A stretch of DNA of 64,000 nt from Akanthomyces muscarius (GCF_028009165.1 NC_079241.1:4030001-4094000), one strand, 5' to 3'. Counted from the first letter of the stretch, positions 46,695 through 58,485 are shown. Notes: generated by a model from the sequence alone, not told the origin. Numbers and translations: made by a program.

Positions 46695-47975
46695 TCAGCA
46701 GCTCCGACCCCCGACGACCTTCATGCCATCTTCGCGCATCTTTTGGAGCTTCTCGTCAATCTTATTCGACCGCCGTCTGACTTCTGCCTCGCGCGCAGCA
46801 GCCTCCTGCTCAAAGCTGTCCACAATATGCCGTTTTGATTGCCGAGCCGCCGTCAGTTTTCGCATAATACCCGTAAATTGTTCCGAGAGCCAGTTCCCGG
46901 CTGTTTCCCACTCGTCCACCGACATGTCCCCAAAGAACCTTTGCTGCTCAGCGCTTCCCATGTGTCGCATCTGCGCCAGCCTTTGATCGCCATCACCATT
47001 GCGCCCGATGGTGTTGCCCGATGCCGTCGCTGTGGCAGGATCAAAATCAAACGGCTGCTCCAGAAGTGCTCTATACTCCATTGTATTCAGTGCCTGGTCG
47101 TCGTAGTCTAGGCTCTTGCGGCGTCTCTTTCTATCACCAGACTGCTTCACTGGAGAATGTGCACAGTGTACTCTGTTTCGCATCGGCAATTGTTTGCCTC
47201 GTGGTGTCGTTTGGACGTCTTCGTCATCGTGGACCTGTTGGGAACCACCGTCGCTCTCAGTAAAAGCCGGCGACAGAGCATCAAACCTCGCTCGGCTTTG
47301 TGTCCTGCCGCGAGTCTCTTCCTCCACTTGAGGTGGTGCTATCAATGGCTCGTGTTTGTGGGATGCTTTTGGAGGAGCCATGTGATGATTGTGGTGGTGG
47401 TGTTTATAGCTGTTCCGTACTGGACTCTGGGGCCATCTCGCATTGGTATGGGTTATCCCGGCTGCCGAAAATCCATCCTTCATATCGGCAATGTTGTTTT
47501 GTTGTGGCTCCGTCATGATCATACGGAAATCACTTCCAACTGTCACGGCTGGTAAACTGTGGGCCGCACCATGAGCAAGTCGAGACGGTTTCCTCAATTC
47601 TTGTCTGTGAGGCGCCTTTGGCACGTATTTGACTGGAACCCTTCTACTGATCTCGCTTGTCGGCGTAGATCGTCCAGACCTCATAAACCCCTCTGGGAGC
47701 TCGGACCCATTGAAAAGGCGGTCGTCGCGCGCAGAGCGGCCGTCGACACTCTGGGCTGAAGGTGGGCGTGTGTTCTCGTCAAACACGTCGTCTTGCGCTT
47801 TCGCATGTTGGTGATTGGCCTGGATTATGTTGAGGCTCTCGAGGTTATCGGTGAACGCCGTGTCTGGACTCTGGTCGCCGCGTCGGTTTTTCTGCGGCGA
47901 GCCTGATAGACGATTGCTGGTCTGCTGCACGAATGCCTTCATTCTGTTCCGCTCTGCCGCAGATTGCGGTGGCAT
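46695..47975 (-). CDS. ECM11-domain protein (possible meiotic chromosome protein)
   Basis: A single exon of 426 residues starts at an ATG at 47975; the frame extends upstream but only with a TTG. The first 280 residues are polar and low in hydrophobics, with RS-, SP- and His-rich patches. The C-terminal 140 residues form the recognisable part: DYDDQALNTMEYRALLEQPFDFDP, then FFGDMSVDEWETAGNWLSEQF, then a long basic/acidic helix (RQSKRHIVDSFEQEAAAREAEVRRR) that is likely a coiled coil. This arrangement is that of the ECM11 C-terminal domain family. In budding yeast Ecm11 with Gmc2 builds the synaptonemal-complex central region. Whether filamentous-fungal members share that role is not established. 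Confidence 0.7.
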   Translation of the reverse strand: MPPQSAAERNRMKAFVQQTSNRLSGSPQKNRRGDQSPDTAFTDNLESLNIIQANHQHAKAQDDVFDENTRPPSAQSVDGRSARDDRLFNGSELPEGFMRSGRSTPTSEISRRVPVKYVPKAPHRQELRKPSRLAHGAAHSLPAVTVGSDFRMIMTEPQQNNIADMKDGFSAAGITHTNARWPQSPVRNSYKHHHHNHHMAPPKASHKHEPLIAPPQVEEETRGRTQSRARFDALSPAFTESDGGSQQVHDDEDVQTTPRGKQLPMRNRVHCAHSPVKQSGDRKRRRKSLDYDDQALNTMEYRALLEQPFDFDPATATASGNTIGRNGDGDQRLAQMRHMGSAEQQRFFGDMSVDEWETAGNWLSEQFTGIMRKLTAARQSKRHIVDSFEQEAAAREAEVRRRSNKIDEKLQKMREDGMKVVGGRSC

Positions 47976-48671
47976 CTTGGGTCTCCCTTGGGGGCTGCGG
48001 TCGAATACAAACCACAAATGCACTTCAAGGAGCAATCTTATTCCAACGAAAAAGCTTCATTGAGTATACGCGCGTGCTAAAGACGTCAATATCGAGACTG
48101 GGTGGTAGAGGGTCGAAGATGCAGGTGCAGGTGCCTGCGCAAACGCGCTAGGGAGGCAGGTCCAAGGGCGTGTCGAGCTGCCATGGCGCGTTGTCAGGTG
48201 ACAGAGGCCGCTGTAAAGCTGTAACATCGCTGAGGGAAGGCGCCACAGGCACTTCGGGGCATTTTAGCGGCGCCTGGAGCCGCCACTGGAGGGGCAGCGT
48301 CGCTGGAAGTCTTCCATGTGAAAGGCTGAAAGCATCCATCCTTGGAGGCTCCGGCCACTCACTGTCCCAGCAAACGGGCATCCACTTGTCCAGCAAGCCT
48401 GCAAGTGCCTGTCATCTCTGGCGCCGCGCAAAGACGTCACCAGACTCGCTCTTGCGTTTCTGCCAACGCCTGACCAGCAACGTGGGCAATTTCTTGCCGA
48501 GCTATTCAAGCGCTCACCGCAAGCCACTTTCTCACCAAGTGCACCTCCCACCCTATTACTATCCATATATCCATACCATGCTCGCATCTCAGCAACTTCT
48601 TCCTAGCGCATAATTGTTCGCGCTCCTGGTTGCGCTCCCGCTGCTCCCGACGGCGTGCGCGCACGCACGCT
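47976..48671. other. divergent intergenic region, ECM11-domain gene / SRF1-like gene
   Basis: About 700 bases between divergent starts; promoter sequence for both, with no gene or distinctive repeat seen. Confidence 0.5.
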
Positions 48672-49861
48672 ATGTCTGCAGACTCCCCAATACGTCCGGA
48701 CGCGCCCAAGAGCTCATCTGGAAGCTCAATTCCGTCGCATTCGGCGTCAAGCACCGCCCAGCCAATTGCTCCAAGGTTGCGGCCGCCGAGATCACTCCCG
48801 CGTAAGTTCGATGGCCTCTCAGCCCGCCCAAACAAAACTCTTGCGCCATTCTGAGGCTCTCAGGCTGACTTTCGATAGCATGGATCGATTCGTACGAAGA
48901 GAAATACGACGATGCAGCGATTGAGAAGCTTCATGAGCTTGGCGCCCCCCCTCGTGCCGTCGCGCCACAATCTAATTCTGTGCCACAAGAGCCGCAGCGC
49001 CGGGTCTCCAAGGATGGATATATAGACATCGATGATCCGACACTTGGGCCAGCACAGAAAGCACGCGCCCGTATACCGCACTTTTTACGTCATGGCAGAG
49101 CTTCCATGCGAGGCCGCAAATGGGACCACCTGCGGTCGGCAGAGCCCGTCATTGTCTCTGGTCATAACCCGTCTCCGTGGCAGGCCCCAGCCACATGGAA
49201 CGACTTTATTACATCGTCTACTTGGGGTCGGCCGCAAAATGAGAGATCCTCGGTGGTTGCGCCGGAATACCTGGACGATTTGTATCCCAATTTCAATCGC
49301 CAGACTGCCCTGGACTTGGACATGAGCCGGCCTCGGCAAAGCCGCCGTGGGCGAGCGCTGGGGGGCTACAAACGACTCTGGATGATGGCGCTCAATCATA
49401 CGCTGTCTCCGTTAGTATTCCGACTAGCTGTTATCATCACATCGGTTATTGCCTTGGGAATTGCTGCACGCATATACAAGCTGGAAGTAAGGAGCAATAA
49501 CAAGGGTGACGAGAGTACACAGTCCATCTTCGCTGTTGCGGTCGACACGGTGGCTATCCCATACTCAGCTTACATGATATGGGATGAGTATACAGGCAAA
49601 CCTCTGGGATTACGATCAGCCGTGGACAAGATGTCCCTCATCTTGCTCGATCTCTTCTTCATCATCTTCAAATCTGCCAGCACAGCGCTCGCTTTTGAGG
49701 CGCTGGTGTACAACGAGATAGCGAATCCTGTAAGGAAGCTGGCGGATGCACTGGCAGCCCTTATGCTTATTGGGCTACTGGCATGGACTATGAATCTTTC
49801 GGTCAACGTTTTTCGAGTCATTGAGAAACTGGGTGGTGGCGAAGACGAAGGCCATGTATAA
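48672..49861 (+). CDS. multi-pass membrane protein similar to phospholipase D regulator SRF1 (2 exons)
   Basis: Exons are 48672-48801 and 48879-49861, giving 370 residues. The intron joins RSLP-PWIDSYEEKYDDAAIEKL in frame. The N-terminal 200 residues are cytosolic and Pro/Arg-rich, with an APATWNDFITSSTWG motif. The C-terminal half has about four hydrophobic helices: LVFRLAVIITSVIALGIAA, a segment around VAVDTVAIPYSAYMI, LILLDLFFIIFK, and LAALMLIGLLAWTMN. The motif DEYTGKPLGLRSA lies between helices 2 and 3. This topology and these motifs match fungal proteins named regulator of phospholipase D SRF1. In yeast, Srf1 activates Spo14 phospholipase D. The assignment rests on recalled similarity rather than a signature motif. 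Confidence 0.68.
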
Positions 49862-50046
49862 ATCACGAGGGTCTGGATGGGTTGGGCGTTATTGGATCAA
49901 AGCGGAATTTATTTAGAATATACAATCGGTAGCGGGTTTTGGAACGGGCCACTTTTGGTGCTTTGTTGAGTTCATTCACAGATTGTCTTTAAGCAATAGA
50001 ACCTTGTCGGTACGAGAGCACGAACCAGGTCAACATGAATGATTGC

Positions 50047-50069
50047 ATGAATGAATGAATGAATGAATG
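50047..50069. repeat. ATGA tetranucleotide microsatellite
   Basis: Nearly six uninterrupted ATGA units; a candidate polymorphic marker. Confidence 0.9.
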
Positions 50070-50154
50070 CACCTATGAACAATGCACCAAATGGTGACTG
50101 TAGCCGCCACGACCGGGCGGTGGATAGCGGCAAAACAGCTAGCTTCCATGTTCC

Positions 50155-50185
50155 AGCACTGAGCACTGAGCACTGAGCACCGAGC
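50155..50185. repeat. GAGCACT heptamer tandem repeat
   Basis: About four consecutive copies of a 7-nt unit, the last with one change (gagcacc). No function is evident. Confidence 0.85.
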
Positions 50186-50765
50186 AGGCTCTGGCAGTGA
50201 ACAAGGCCGCTAAATTTAGAGTCACCACGCCCGCTGCCCGCCTGCCTGCTCGCCTGCAGCCTGCCAACTCACCGAGCTAGGCTGACTGCCTAACTTATAT
50301 CCATCCTCCCTGCCATCTCGTCACTCTCGCCTCTTCCTGCAATCCATCACCATCTCTTCGCGCCTTGTCCTACTCTTTGCGGTCAAACGGCGAGCTATCC
50401 GCCGAAGCTGTCTGCGGCCGACTCTATCATTTCTCCCATCCCTTTAAACATTTCTTTACTGCGATTTCGGGCGCATCAACGAAGGCAAGCTGGTTTCCCG
50501 CCCTGCCCAGCCTGTTGTCGCGTTTGCGCCTTTACCTCCCCGCCGCTACCTACTGCTTGTTGGCACACCACCCTCGCAGCAAAGCAACAACCCGTGACTA
50601 CCAGCATCGCGAGTGGCTACCACTCTGCAGCGGTTTTCTGTGCCCGAGCTTCACAGTCGCTGCCCTCCTCGCAAGCGCACGCACAGCCAGCTGGCGGTCG
50701 CCATCTTTTATCACTTGACAAGACCCCGCCAACGACCAACGCATCACCGTCATCATTCGCCCATC

Positions 50766-53284
50766 ATGGCGGCCAAGACAGCGGCGCAAACTCCGATGCC
50801 CTCGATCCCCAACAGGGAGGATATCGATGCAACGTATGTCGCCGCCCGTGACCACCCTGCATGTTTCCACGGCTGACTCCTCCCAGATGGAAGTACCTTG
50901 TGCACGGCATCAACCGTGTAATGAACGATCTCGAGAAAGGTATTGACATGCAGCTGTACATGGGTGTTTACACGTAGGTCCTGCATGTCTCTACTGCTTT
51001 TACTTCCTGCTAACTCGTTCAGGGCTGTCCACAATTTCTGTACCTCGCAAAAGGCGGTTGGACTTGGTGGTCCTGCTATGCAGTCAAACCATCGAGGTGG
51101 TCAGTAACATCTGTTGCCTTGCACTACCAAAGGTCATCAATGCTAATGGCCAACACAGCTCATCTTCTCGGCGAGGAACTATACAATAAGCTCATCCTTT
51201 ACCTAAAACAGCATCTGGACGATCTCTACGAAAAATCGAAATTACACACCGAGGAGGCTCTCTTGGCCTTTTACATCAAGGAATGGGGCCGATATACGGT
51301 CGCTGCCAAGTACATTCATCACTTGTTCCGCTATCTCAATCGTCACTGGGTTAAGCGCGAGATTGATGAGGGCAAGAAGAACATCTACGACGTCTACACT
51401 CTGCACTTGGTCCAATGGCGGAAACATCTGTTTGGCCAGGTCTCTACCAAGGTTATGGACGCCGTCCTCAAGCTTGTCGAGAAGCAACGAAACGGAGAGA
51501 CTATTGAACATGGCCAGATCAAGCAAGTTGTGGATTCGTTTGTGTCCCTCGGTCTGGACGAAGCCGACCCTTCCAAATCCACCCTTGATGTGTACAGATT
51601 CCATTTCGAGAAGCCTTTCCTGGAGGCCACCAAAGATTTTTACCAAGCTGAATCAAAGCAATTCGTCGCCGAGAACAGTGTCGTTGAATACATGAAGAAG
51701 GCCGAGACGCGACTCGCAGAGGAGGAGGAGCGTGTTGTCATGTATCTGCACCAGGATATTGCCATTCCGCTCAAGAAGACTTGCAACCAAGCTCTGATTG
51801 CTGACCACGCGAATCTCTTGCGTGATGAGTTTCAGGTTCTGCAGGACAATGATCGTGAAGATGACATGGCCAGAATGTATAATCTGCTTGCCCGCATTCC
51901 GAGCGGTCTTGATCCTCTACGAACCAAGTTTGAGAACCACGTGCGCAGGGCTGGGCTGGCAGCAGTGCAAAAAGTTCAATCATCTGATGGTGACAAACTT
52001 GAGCCCAAGGTGTACGTTGACGCGCTGCTGGAAATACACACCAAGTATCAGGCATTGGTCAAGTACGCTTTCAACGACGAGCCAGAGTTCACCAGGTCTC
52101 TGGATAACGCCTGTCGCGAGTTTGTCAATCGCAACGAAGTCTGCAAATCGGGGTCCAACAAGTCTCCCGAGCTACTCGCCAAGTACACCGATGTGCTTTT
52201 GCGCAAGAGCAGCACCAGCATCGAAGAATCCGAGCTGGAGCGTACTCTTTCGCAGCTCATGACTGTCTTCAAATATATCGAAGACAAGGATGTCTTTCAA
52301 AAGTTTTACTCTCGCATGTTGGCAAGACGTCTGGTTCATGCCAACTCGTCCTCCGACGACGCTGAGACTAGCATGATCAGCAAACTGAAGGAAGCATGCG
52401 GTTTCGAGTATACCAATAAGCTACAGCGCATGTTCCAGGACATGCAAATTTCCAAAGATCTCAACAAAGAATTTCGCGAGCATCTCGCCGGCATTGACAG
52501 CCAAAAGACGATTGATTCGACATTCTCGATCCTAGGCACCGGATTTTGGCCGCTGCAAGCGCCCAGTACGCACTTCCAGCCTCCGCCAGAAATTGGTGGC
52601 GAGATTGAAAAGTTTACTCGTTTTTACAAACACAAACACGATGGCAGAAAGTTGACCTGGCTGTGGCATCTGTGCAAGGGCGAAATAAAGACGGGCTATT
52701 GCAAGAGCTCCAAGACACCATTCACCTTCCAGGTCTCTGTTTATCAAATGGCCATTCTCCTTCTCTTCAATGAAAAGGATTCATATGTCTACGAAGACAT
52801 GCTGAGCGCAACTGCACTGAGCACCGAGGTTCTCGACCAAGCGCTGGCTGTTATTCTCAAGGCCAAGGTTCTTTTGGTTGCCGGGGGCGAAAAGCCTGGA
52901 CCCGGCAAGACATTCAACCTCAACTACGACTTCAAGAACAAGAAGATTCGTGTGAACCTGAACCTGGGAGGTGTCAAGGAAGCCAAGCAAGAAGAGGCCG
53001 AGACCAACAAGACCATTGAGGAGGACAGAAAGCTTTTGTTACAGGTAAGGAGCATAGTCATTTCTCTACTGACACATTTTACTAATGAACTGCAGTCTGC
53101 CATTGTCCGAATCATGAAGGCCCGCAAGAAGATGAAGCACACGCAGCTGGTCAGCGAGACTATTAACCAGATCCGCACGCGTTTTGTGCCCAAGGTTGCA
53201 GACATCAAGAAGTGCATAGAGATTCTGCTGGACAAAGAATATCTTGAGCGTCTAGACGACGATGAGCTTGGATACCTTGCGTAG
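50766..53284 (+). CDS. cul1: cullin-1 (CDC53/CulA), SCF ubiquitin-ligase scaffold (5 exons)
   Basis: Exons are 50766-50833, 50887-50973, 51023-51099, 51159-53044 and 53096-53284, giving 768 residues. The N-terminal helices start W-KYLVHGINRV..DLEKGIDMQLYMGVYTAVHNFC, the CUL1-type Skp1-binding repeat. The cullin-homology region includes YTDVLLRKSS, DKDVFQKFYSRMLARRLV, and the winged-helix end RTRFVPKVADIKKCIEILLDKEYLER..YLA. The neddylation site lies in IVRIMKARKKMKH (Lys at about 714). CUL1 holds Skp1 and F-box proteins at its N terminus and Rbx1 at its C terminus. The last intron is 51 nt, frame-neutral and stop-free, and sits seven codons before the neddylated Lys. Retention would insert 17 residues. 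Confidence 0.93.
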
Positions 53285-53882
53285 ACGGCATTCTTACTAA
53301 ACATTATTTGCTGGTCGCGGCAATTTGCATATGGTATGACTTGGGGCGCATCCACTGCAGCAGGACATTTTTCTGTGGTTGCCTTCCTCGGTGCCGTCTG
53401 CTTGATGAGACGTCTTTTCGTGCGCATCGAGGAACGGTCTGCTGGCAGCTGCCAAGGCATTCAATGAATGACGAAGCAAGGACGCGGTCCAGAGAGGGAT
53501 AAAAAAATTGCGCATCCTTTTATTTTGTTATTGTCAAATTCTTCTTTCAAGTCATGAGGTGATCATGGGAAATACGGAATTATGGGACTAGGCTGGGCGT
53601 GTTGGGCAAGAGAGAAATAAATATTACATTTCGACGAACGAGCATGTGCTGTGCTTTGATGTGCGTGATGTGCGTGATGTGCGACGTGCTGCAAAAGAAA
53701 AGTTTGATGATGGTCTGGTAGGTGCTACTAGTCGCTGTTCATAGGGTACAGTTCAAGCAGAATTAGAATATAATAGTCGTCATCTTTATTTATTTGCTTC
53801 ATCCTTGTACACTATTCCTTCTTATTAATCATGTCCTTCGTAACCCATCTGGCCTGCCCTTTTCCCCGGAGGCCTCCCTTTT
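53285..53882. other. convergent intergenic region, cullin-1 / AVL9
   Basis: Trailers of two converging genes; it includes an imperfect gatgtgcgt repeat at 53658-53684. No gene seen. Confidence 0.5.
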
Positions 53883-56450
53883 CTACTCTGCTGCTGCCTT
53901 GTCGATCTCGACGTGTGTCTTGGTGACATCTGCCGCGCTTCCCCCCACAGGCGTCGACGGCGTCTCTGTCGATTTTTGCGACCCAGTCTTGCTGCCGACG
54001 AGTTCCTCCGTCTGAAAGCCGTCGTACTTGCTGTTCGTCGTCGTTGCAAGGGCCGGCTTCTTCTTCTCCGGAGACGAGGAAGCGTCGGACACGGTGGTGA
54101 TGCCGAGCGCGTCGCCCCTGTCGACGGACGACTCGCCCGTCAGGGGCCTGTCAAAGGAGCTGCTGGCGCGGGAGAGGATGCTCTCGCTGAAGCTCTGCTG
54201 CGTGAGCGGGCGCATGCTGCCGCGGTTGGCGTTGCCGCTGCTGCCGCCGTCGGTCGAGGTGCCGCGCGACGAGGATCCGGGGGCGTTGACCATCTGGTAG
54301 TCCTTATCGATGGGGCTGGTCGGCGTGGAACCGTTGGTGCCGCCGCCGTCTTTTGGCTGCACTTTGCTGTTGCGCCAGTTTGTGCCCCAGGCGCTGTTCT
54401 TGCGCTTCTCGCCGGCCCACGAGGCCCAGCTCGACATGTAGGCGCCGGCCTTGTTGCCGACGGACTGCATGGTTGCCTGGGCCTTGGTCATGTCGACGGC
54501 AAACGTCGGGGACGCCAGGGACGGGGTGGTACCGCTGCCGCCTGTGGCTGTGGACGACACGGACGCGCGCGCCGCGGTGGTGTCGTCGGCCCGCCGGCGT
54601 TGGGATTCGCGCAGGTACTCCATGTCGCTGTAGAGCTTGTTGAACATAGAGGAGGCCTTGTCGCGGCCGGCAGCCAAGTTGCGGCCCAGCATCTCGCGAC
54701 CCTGAGCGAGGCGCTCGTCCAGGTGCAAGTCCTTGACCTGATCTGCGATGCGGCGCTGGACATCGTCAATAGTCAGGCCGCCGGCGCAGGGGTGCTTGGG
54801 CTCCGAGACGGCAAAGAGGTTGGCGTCTGTGTGGGCCTCCCAGATGCGGTAGTTTTCCGTCTTTTGCCAGGCAGCGATCCATTCAAGGCCAAAGTCAACG
54901 GCGGGGTCTTCCTCGCTAGTAAAGGTGCCCTTGGAAACGTCGCCTTGTTGAGCGAGGAAGTTGTGAAACTTGACAGAGGAGATGAGGCCGAGAATGTATG
55001 ACTCGAACTGGGAGCGTATGTATTCTTCGCTGCCGGCGTACTGTAGCGTCTTGGGGCGGCTGGGATTGGTCTCATCCCACGTTTCGTTGATTTGCTGTGT
55101 CAGCAAGTCTATCCATCTGCGGTCGGCGGCAGTTAAAGCCAGCGCGGTCTTGAGAGAGGTGGACGTAATATTGACAGTACCCTCGTCGAGGTTGATGAGA
55201 ATGTCGCTATATCTGTCCCTTTGCTGTAGAAGCAGCGAATTTGTGCTGCCAACGAGATATGACTTAGTGCCAACATCGGCAAGCAGGTCGAGCTGCTGCA
55301 GAGGGGTATATGGTCCAAAGATAGCGCCTTTTCCGAATATTTGCAGCGGCAGACCCATGAATTGCAGTAATGAGCTGCGGTTGCTGCTTTGTAGGGTGGT
55401 GGATGGGGCCAGTTTCTCCTCGTAGGCGTTGAGCTCCGGGTCAGCGCAGTCTTGCAGGTTTCGTATCAGACCGGGTATCAGCGAGATGAGGGCAAACTGA
55501 ATCATGCAGAGCTTGTCGCACCGCGAGCCAAAGAATAGCATCTATATATACAGGTACAATTAATATACGATCCATGGCTCAAAGTGGGCTATTGCTTCTC
55601 TCACCTTTGGCTGCAGCAGACAGCATTTGAGCAGCACCAGGGTCTGCCACTTGTATTCGTGGATCAGTTCCCGCAGGCTCATGCCCAGGTACTGATCCCT
55701 GCTACCCGTGTCGGCGAGGTCGCCGCGGGCCTTTTCATCGGCGAGGCTCTCCTGGAAGCGACGCAGAATTTCGACGTCGGTGAACTCACGCTGGGCGAAC
55801 CAGGCATGCGTGACCATGCCGAGCCTCTCGCGGAGGACGCCAAAGAAGTGCGGGCTGTCGGCGATGACGACGACGGCCTTCTGGACCGTGGAGCGCGTCA
55901 CGTCGGCGGGGCGGTTGATGAGGGCGGCCGAGTCGAGCTGGCGGGTGCACGAGATGCCAAAGAGCGAGCAGGCGGGCTTGGTGGCCGTGGCGGGCCGCAA
56001 AAGGGTAAAGTAGGAAAAGTCCTCCTCGGAGGCGTGGGCTCCGTCGCTGAGGGCCATGAAGGGCAGCAGGTGCCAGTCGTGCTCGGCAGCCGGGTCGACG
56101 CCCTCGTCAACGCCGAACCAGGACTCGACCTCTGGTCCGCGCGCATGGTGGAAGCCGACAACGGTGACGAGGGGCGTAAAGTCGGAGGCGGCGCCGCTGC
56201 TGCCGCTGTGGATGCTACCCGGAGCAGGCGAGACGGGCGCTATGGGCGAAAGTATGGCCTTGATCTCGGCGGGAGCTTGGGCGGTGACAGTCGTGGTCGT
56301 GGCATCATCGTCGTTGACATTGACGGCGCCACTGGCGGTAGTGGTGGTATCGTCCGTCAGGGAGATTTCCTCGACAGCTGGGGCATCCTGATCTTGGTCC
56401 CCAGTTGTTCTGCCAGCAGGCACAGCCTGGTCCTTGTCGTCGCCTGGCAT
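53883..56450 (-). CDS. avl9: AVL9-like DENN-domain protein of late secretion (2 exons)
   Basis: Exon 1 is 56450-55605 and exon 2 is 55541-53883, giving 834 residues. The intron joins CCLLQPK-MLFFGSRCDKLCMIQFALISLIPGL in frame. After a polar N terminus of about 90 residues comes VTVVGFHHARGPEVESWFG, then HLLPFMALSDGAH, FSYFTL, LFGISCTRQ, and LINRPADVTRSTVQKAVVVI. This is the tripartite DENN-like fold of the AVL9 family. The middle part includes LLQFMGLPLQIFGKGAIFGPYTPLQQLDLL and DRRWIDLLTQQIN. The C-terminal 300 residues are charged and S/T-rich. Avl9 works in exocytic vesicle formation at the Golgi in yeast. The gene converges on cullin-1. Confidence 0.9.
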
Positions 56451-57645
56451 AGTGTCCAGCGGTCACGTCGTTGGGCTTCGTTTCGGTCTGCGCTGGTCCC
56501 TGCGGACAACGGTTGGATGGTGTGTCGCACTATCAATGTAGCACGCTAGGCGGTCTATAGCCAACCCATGCGCAACAGCGTATGTTCGTCTCCTTCTTTC
56601 AAGACAATCTTTAGGTTGAAAATGTCGACGGTTCGAATGGGACAAGTACTCGGGTAGAACCCTCGGCGCTGGTCTTTGAAAATCGAAGGGGGTCGATGTC
56701 TCTCGCTGCGTGTGGTGGCACGACCAAGGCAAGCTTGCTGTTGTCGTGGGGAATGGGGCGTCTTGGAGTAATGCGGTGGATATTTCCGCCAAAGAAGCGA
56801 GGTCTGATCCGGGACAAGGGGGGTTGGAGGCTGACTGATGATGAGGAATAATGCTTGGGGTAAAAACAGAAGCCGAATTAAAAATTGTACAATTGCATCA
56901 GTAGAGTTGAAAGCGCCAAGGGTACTACCGTGCCGGTAGATGCATGACGGATGATGAGCAACGCCCCTTGTCCCGGCTTGATTAGCCTTGCCGAAAAAAA
57001 AAGGAGCTTGTTTGCTGGCACCTGGTTTCTCCAAATGTGGCGCAAATTAGCGCCGTCCCAATCTCAACCAGGATATGACTTCAACGAGCGGTCCCAGATC
57101 AACTCACGTATTAGTCGCCCATTCTACGTACGACTTATGTGCCCAAGAGGCGTGCACCCGCCCGTCTCGCGGAGCGTCTCGACTTTGACAGCGCTACCCT
57201 AGGCTGACTGGTCCGTCAAGTGGGTGACATCAGAAAAAGGGCTATGCTCAAAAGGTAGTGACATATTATAGGTACCCTACAGTGCACGATAAACTTGTAA
57301 ACATGCTGCAGCTCTTGTGTTCAATGTGAACAACTGATGTATCATTGGATAAGGTCTAGGCCAGCTAAAATTGTACCAAAAGCATGTGCTTGCTTTTAAA
57401 TTGTAGATTTAGCCCAGGCCGGGGGACGGATTTCAGCACACAGCTTTGATCCTGAAAATCATCGTGGCCAGAAAAAACTGCTGGTAGTCTTTCGCAACAG
57501 GAACAAAAGAGAAAGTAAGGAAGATAAGAAGATTAATAAGGATAAGAAGAAATAGGCAAAAGTAAGCAGAACATGCGATAATAGCTAACTATACATACAA
57601 TACTCTTTCAAGACTACCATACATGATTCTGTGGCTCTTGTGCCA
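56451..57645. other. intergenic region upstream of AVL9
   Basis: About 1.2 kb holding the AVL9 promoter and the trailer of the next minus-strand gene. The part from 57230 to 57600 is AT-rich, with a purine-rich block of GATAAG-type repeats at 57515-57560. No gene seen. Confidence 0.5.
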
Positions 57646-58485
57646 CTACTCGGCCCCCAACTTGCTGGCAATGTATACAAGCCGCTCTCCAATGTCCTTT
57701 AAGCGATCACCAGTCTTCATCGGGCCCCCGCCTTCGACGGCTTCAAACTTCTCAGTCCCGGTCTGATATATCTCGTTGCCAATTTCTAGCAGTTCCTGTT
57801 TGATATCGGACGAAATCCTGCCATGGACGCTGGCTGCTTTCTCCCCGATCACCTCAGGCGTCGAACGGGATTCGGTCGGCCCAACGGCAAGGGCATCCAG
57901 TAAGTGTCGCGCCAGCTTACTCAATCCGGCAGGCTTATCTGAAGGCTGCTCGCTACCGGAAGCTTCTTGCGTCTTTACTTCTTCCGCAGCTGGGGCTCCT
58001 GGATATCGTTGGCTGGAAGCGCCGGGCTTGCGTCCTCGTCCTCGCCGTCTCCAGTGCTTGTCTCCTACACGGTTGGGGTGTTTTTTTGTTTCGTTCCAAA
58101 GCTTCGAGCGGGCTGCTCCAATCTCCTAGGTTTAGTAGCACGTTGTTAGTACCTATCCGGATGAAGCTTCACGTATCAGAGCGAAGAGAAGCACCTACCC
58201 CTTCATTGCCAGCTGCGATTGCCTCGGTGACGTTACGGATCAACGGGAGAAGAACCCCTGCGCTGTTTCCGAGGCTTAGCAAAGACGGAAACATAAAAAA
58301 AGGCGTTACAGTTCAGGAGAAGATAGGAAATCGTTCATACGCGGGTATACATGGTTTGGAAGTAGCCCAGCAATGCTCGCAGCGGGCACTGTTCGGCTTG
58401 GCGAGATTGCCACGGCAGACTCCGTCGCCTCTGACGGCGGCCGCCTTTGCGCACGCCAGGCACGGTATATCTCGTACGGGGCCAT
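57646..58485 (-). CDS. uncharacterised small fungal protein, reconstructed (3 exons)
   Basis: Exon 1 is 58485-58341, exon 2 is 58257-58199 and exon 3 is 58125-57646, giving 227 residues. Each exon alone is short, but the joins restore one continuous protein-like frame: LLPNHVYPR-VLLPLIRNVTEAIAAGNEG-EIGAARSKLWNETKKHPNRVGDKHW. Splice sites are GTATGA..CAG and GTAGGT..TAG, with CTAAC-type branch sites. The N half (MAPYEIYRAWRAQRR..) contains a helical segment with hydrophobic residues and no cleavable signal. The middle is basic, with an R-G-R run, then E/P/S-rich. The C-terminal 90 residues are amphipathic helices ending KDIGERLVYIASKLGAE. I do not recognise a family. The nearest alternative is that exon 3 alone is read from an internal start. 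Confidence 0.7.

Larger units (their letters stand above)
49862..50765 (+). other. intergenic region and CT-rich leader, SRF1-like gene / cullin-1
   Basis: The first part has simple repeats (50047-50069 and 50155-50185). From about 50280 the sequence is pyrimidine-rich up to the cullin ATG at 50766, as in a fungal core promoter and leader. Confidence 0.5.

Noticed and set aside
53913..55001. 362-codon frame on the plus strand opposite AVL9
   Set aside because: Antisense shadow of the AVL9 C-terminal exon; Ala/Gly/Arg-rich translation without protein-like features.
55584..56549. 321-codon frame on the plus strand opposite AVL9 exon 1
   Set aside because: Antisense shadow; the minus-strand protein shows the DENN-family motifs.
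57515..57560. GATAAG-containing purine block as a possible GATA-factor array
   Set aside because: It is simple AG-rich sequence in an AT-rich spacer near a 3' end rather than a promoter; the GATA matches are what such composition gives by chance.
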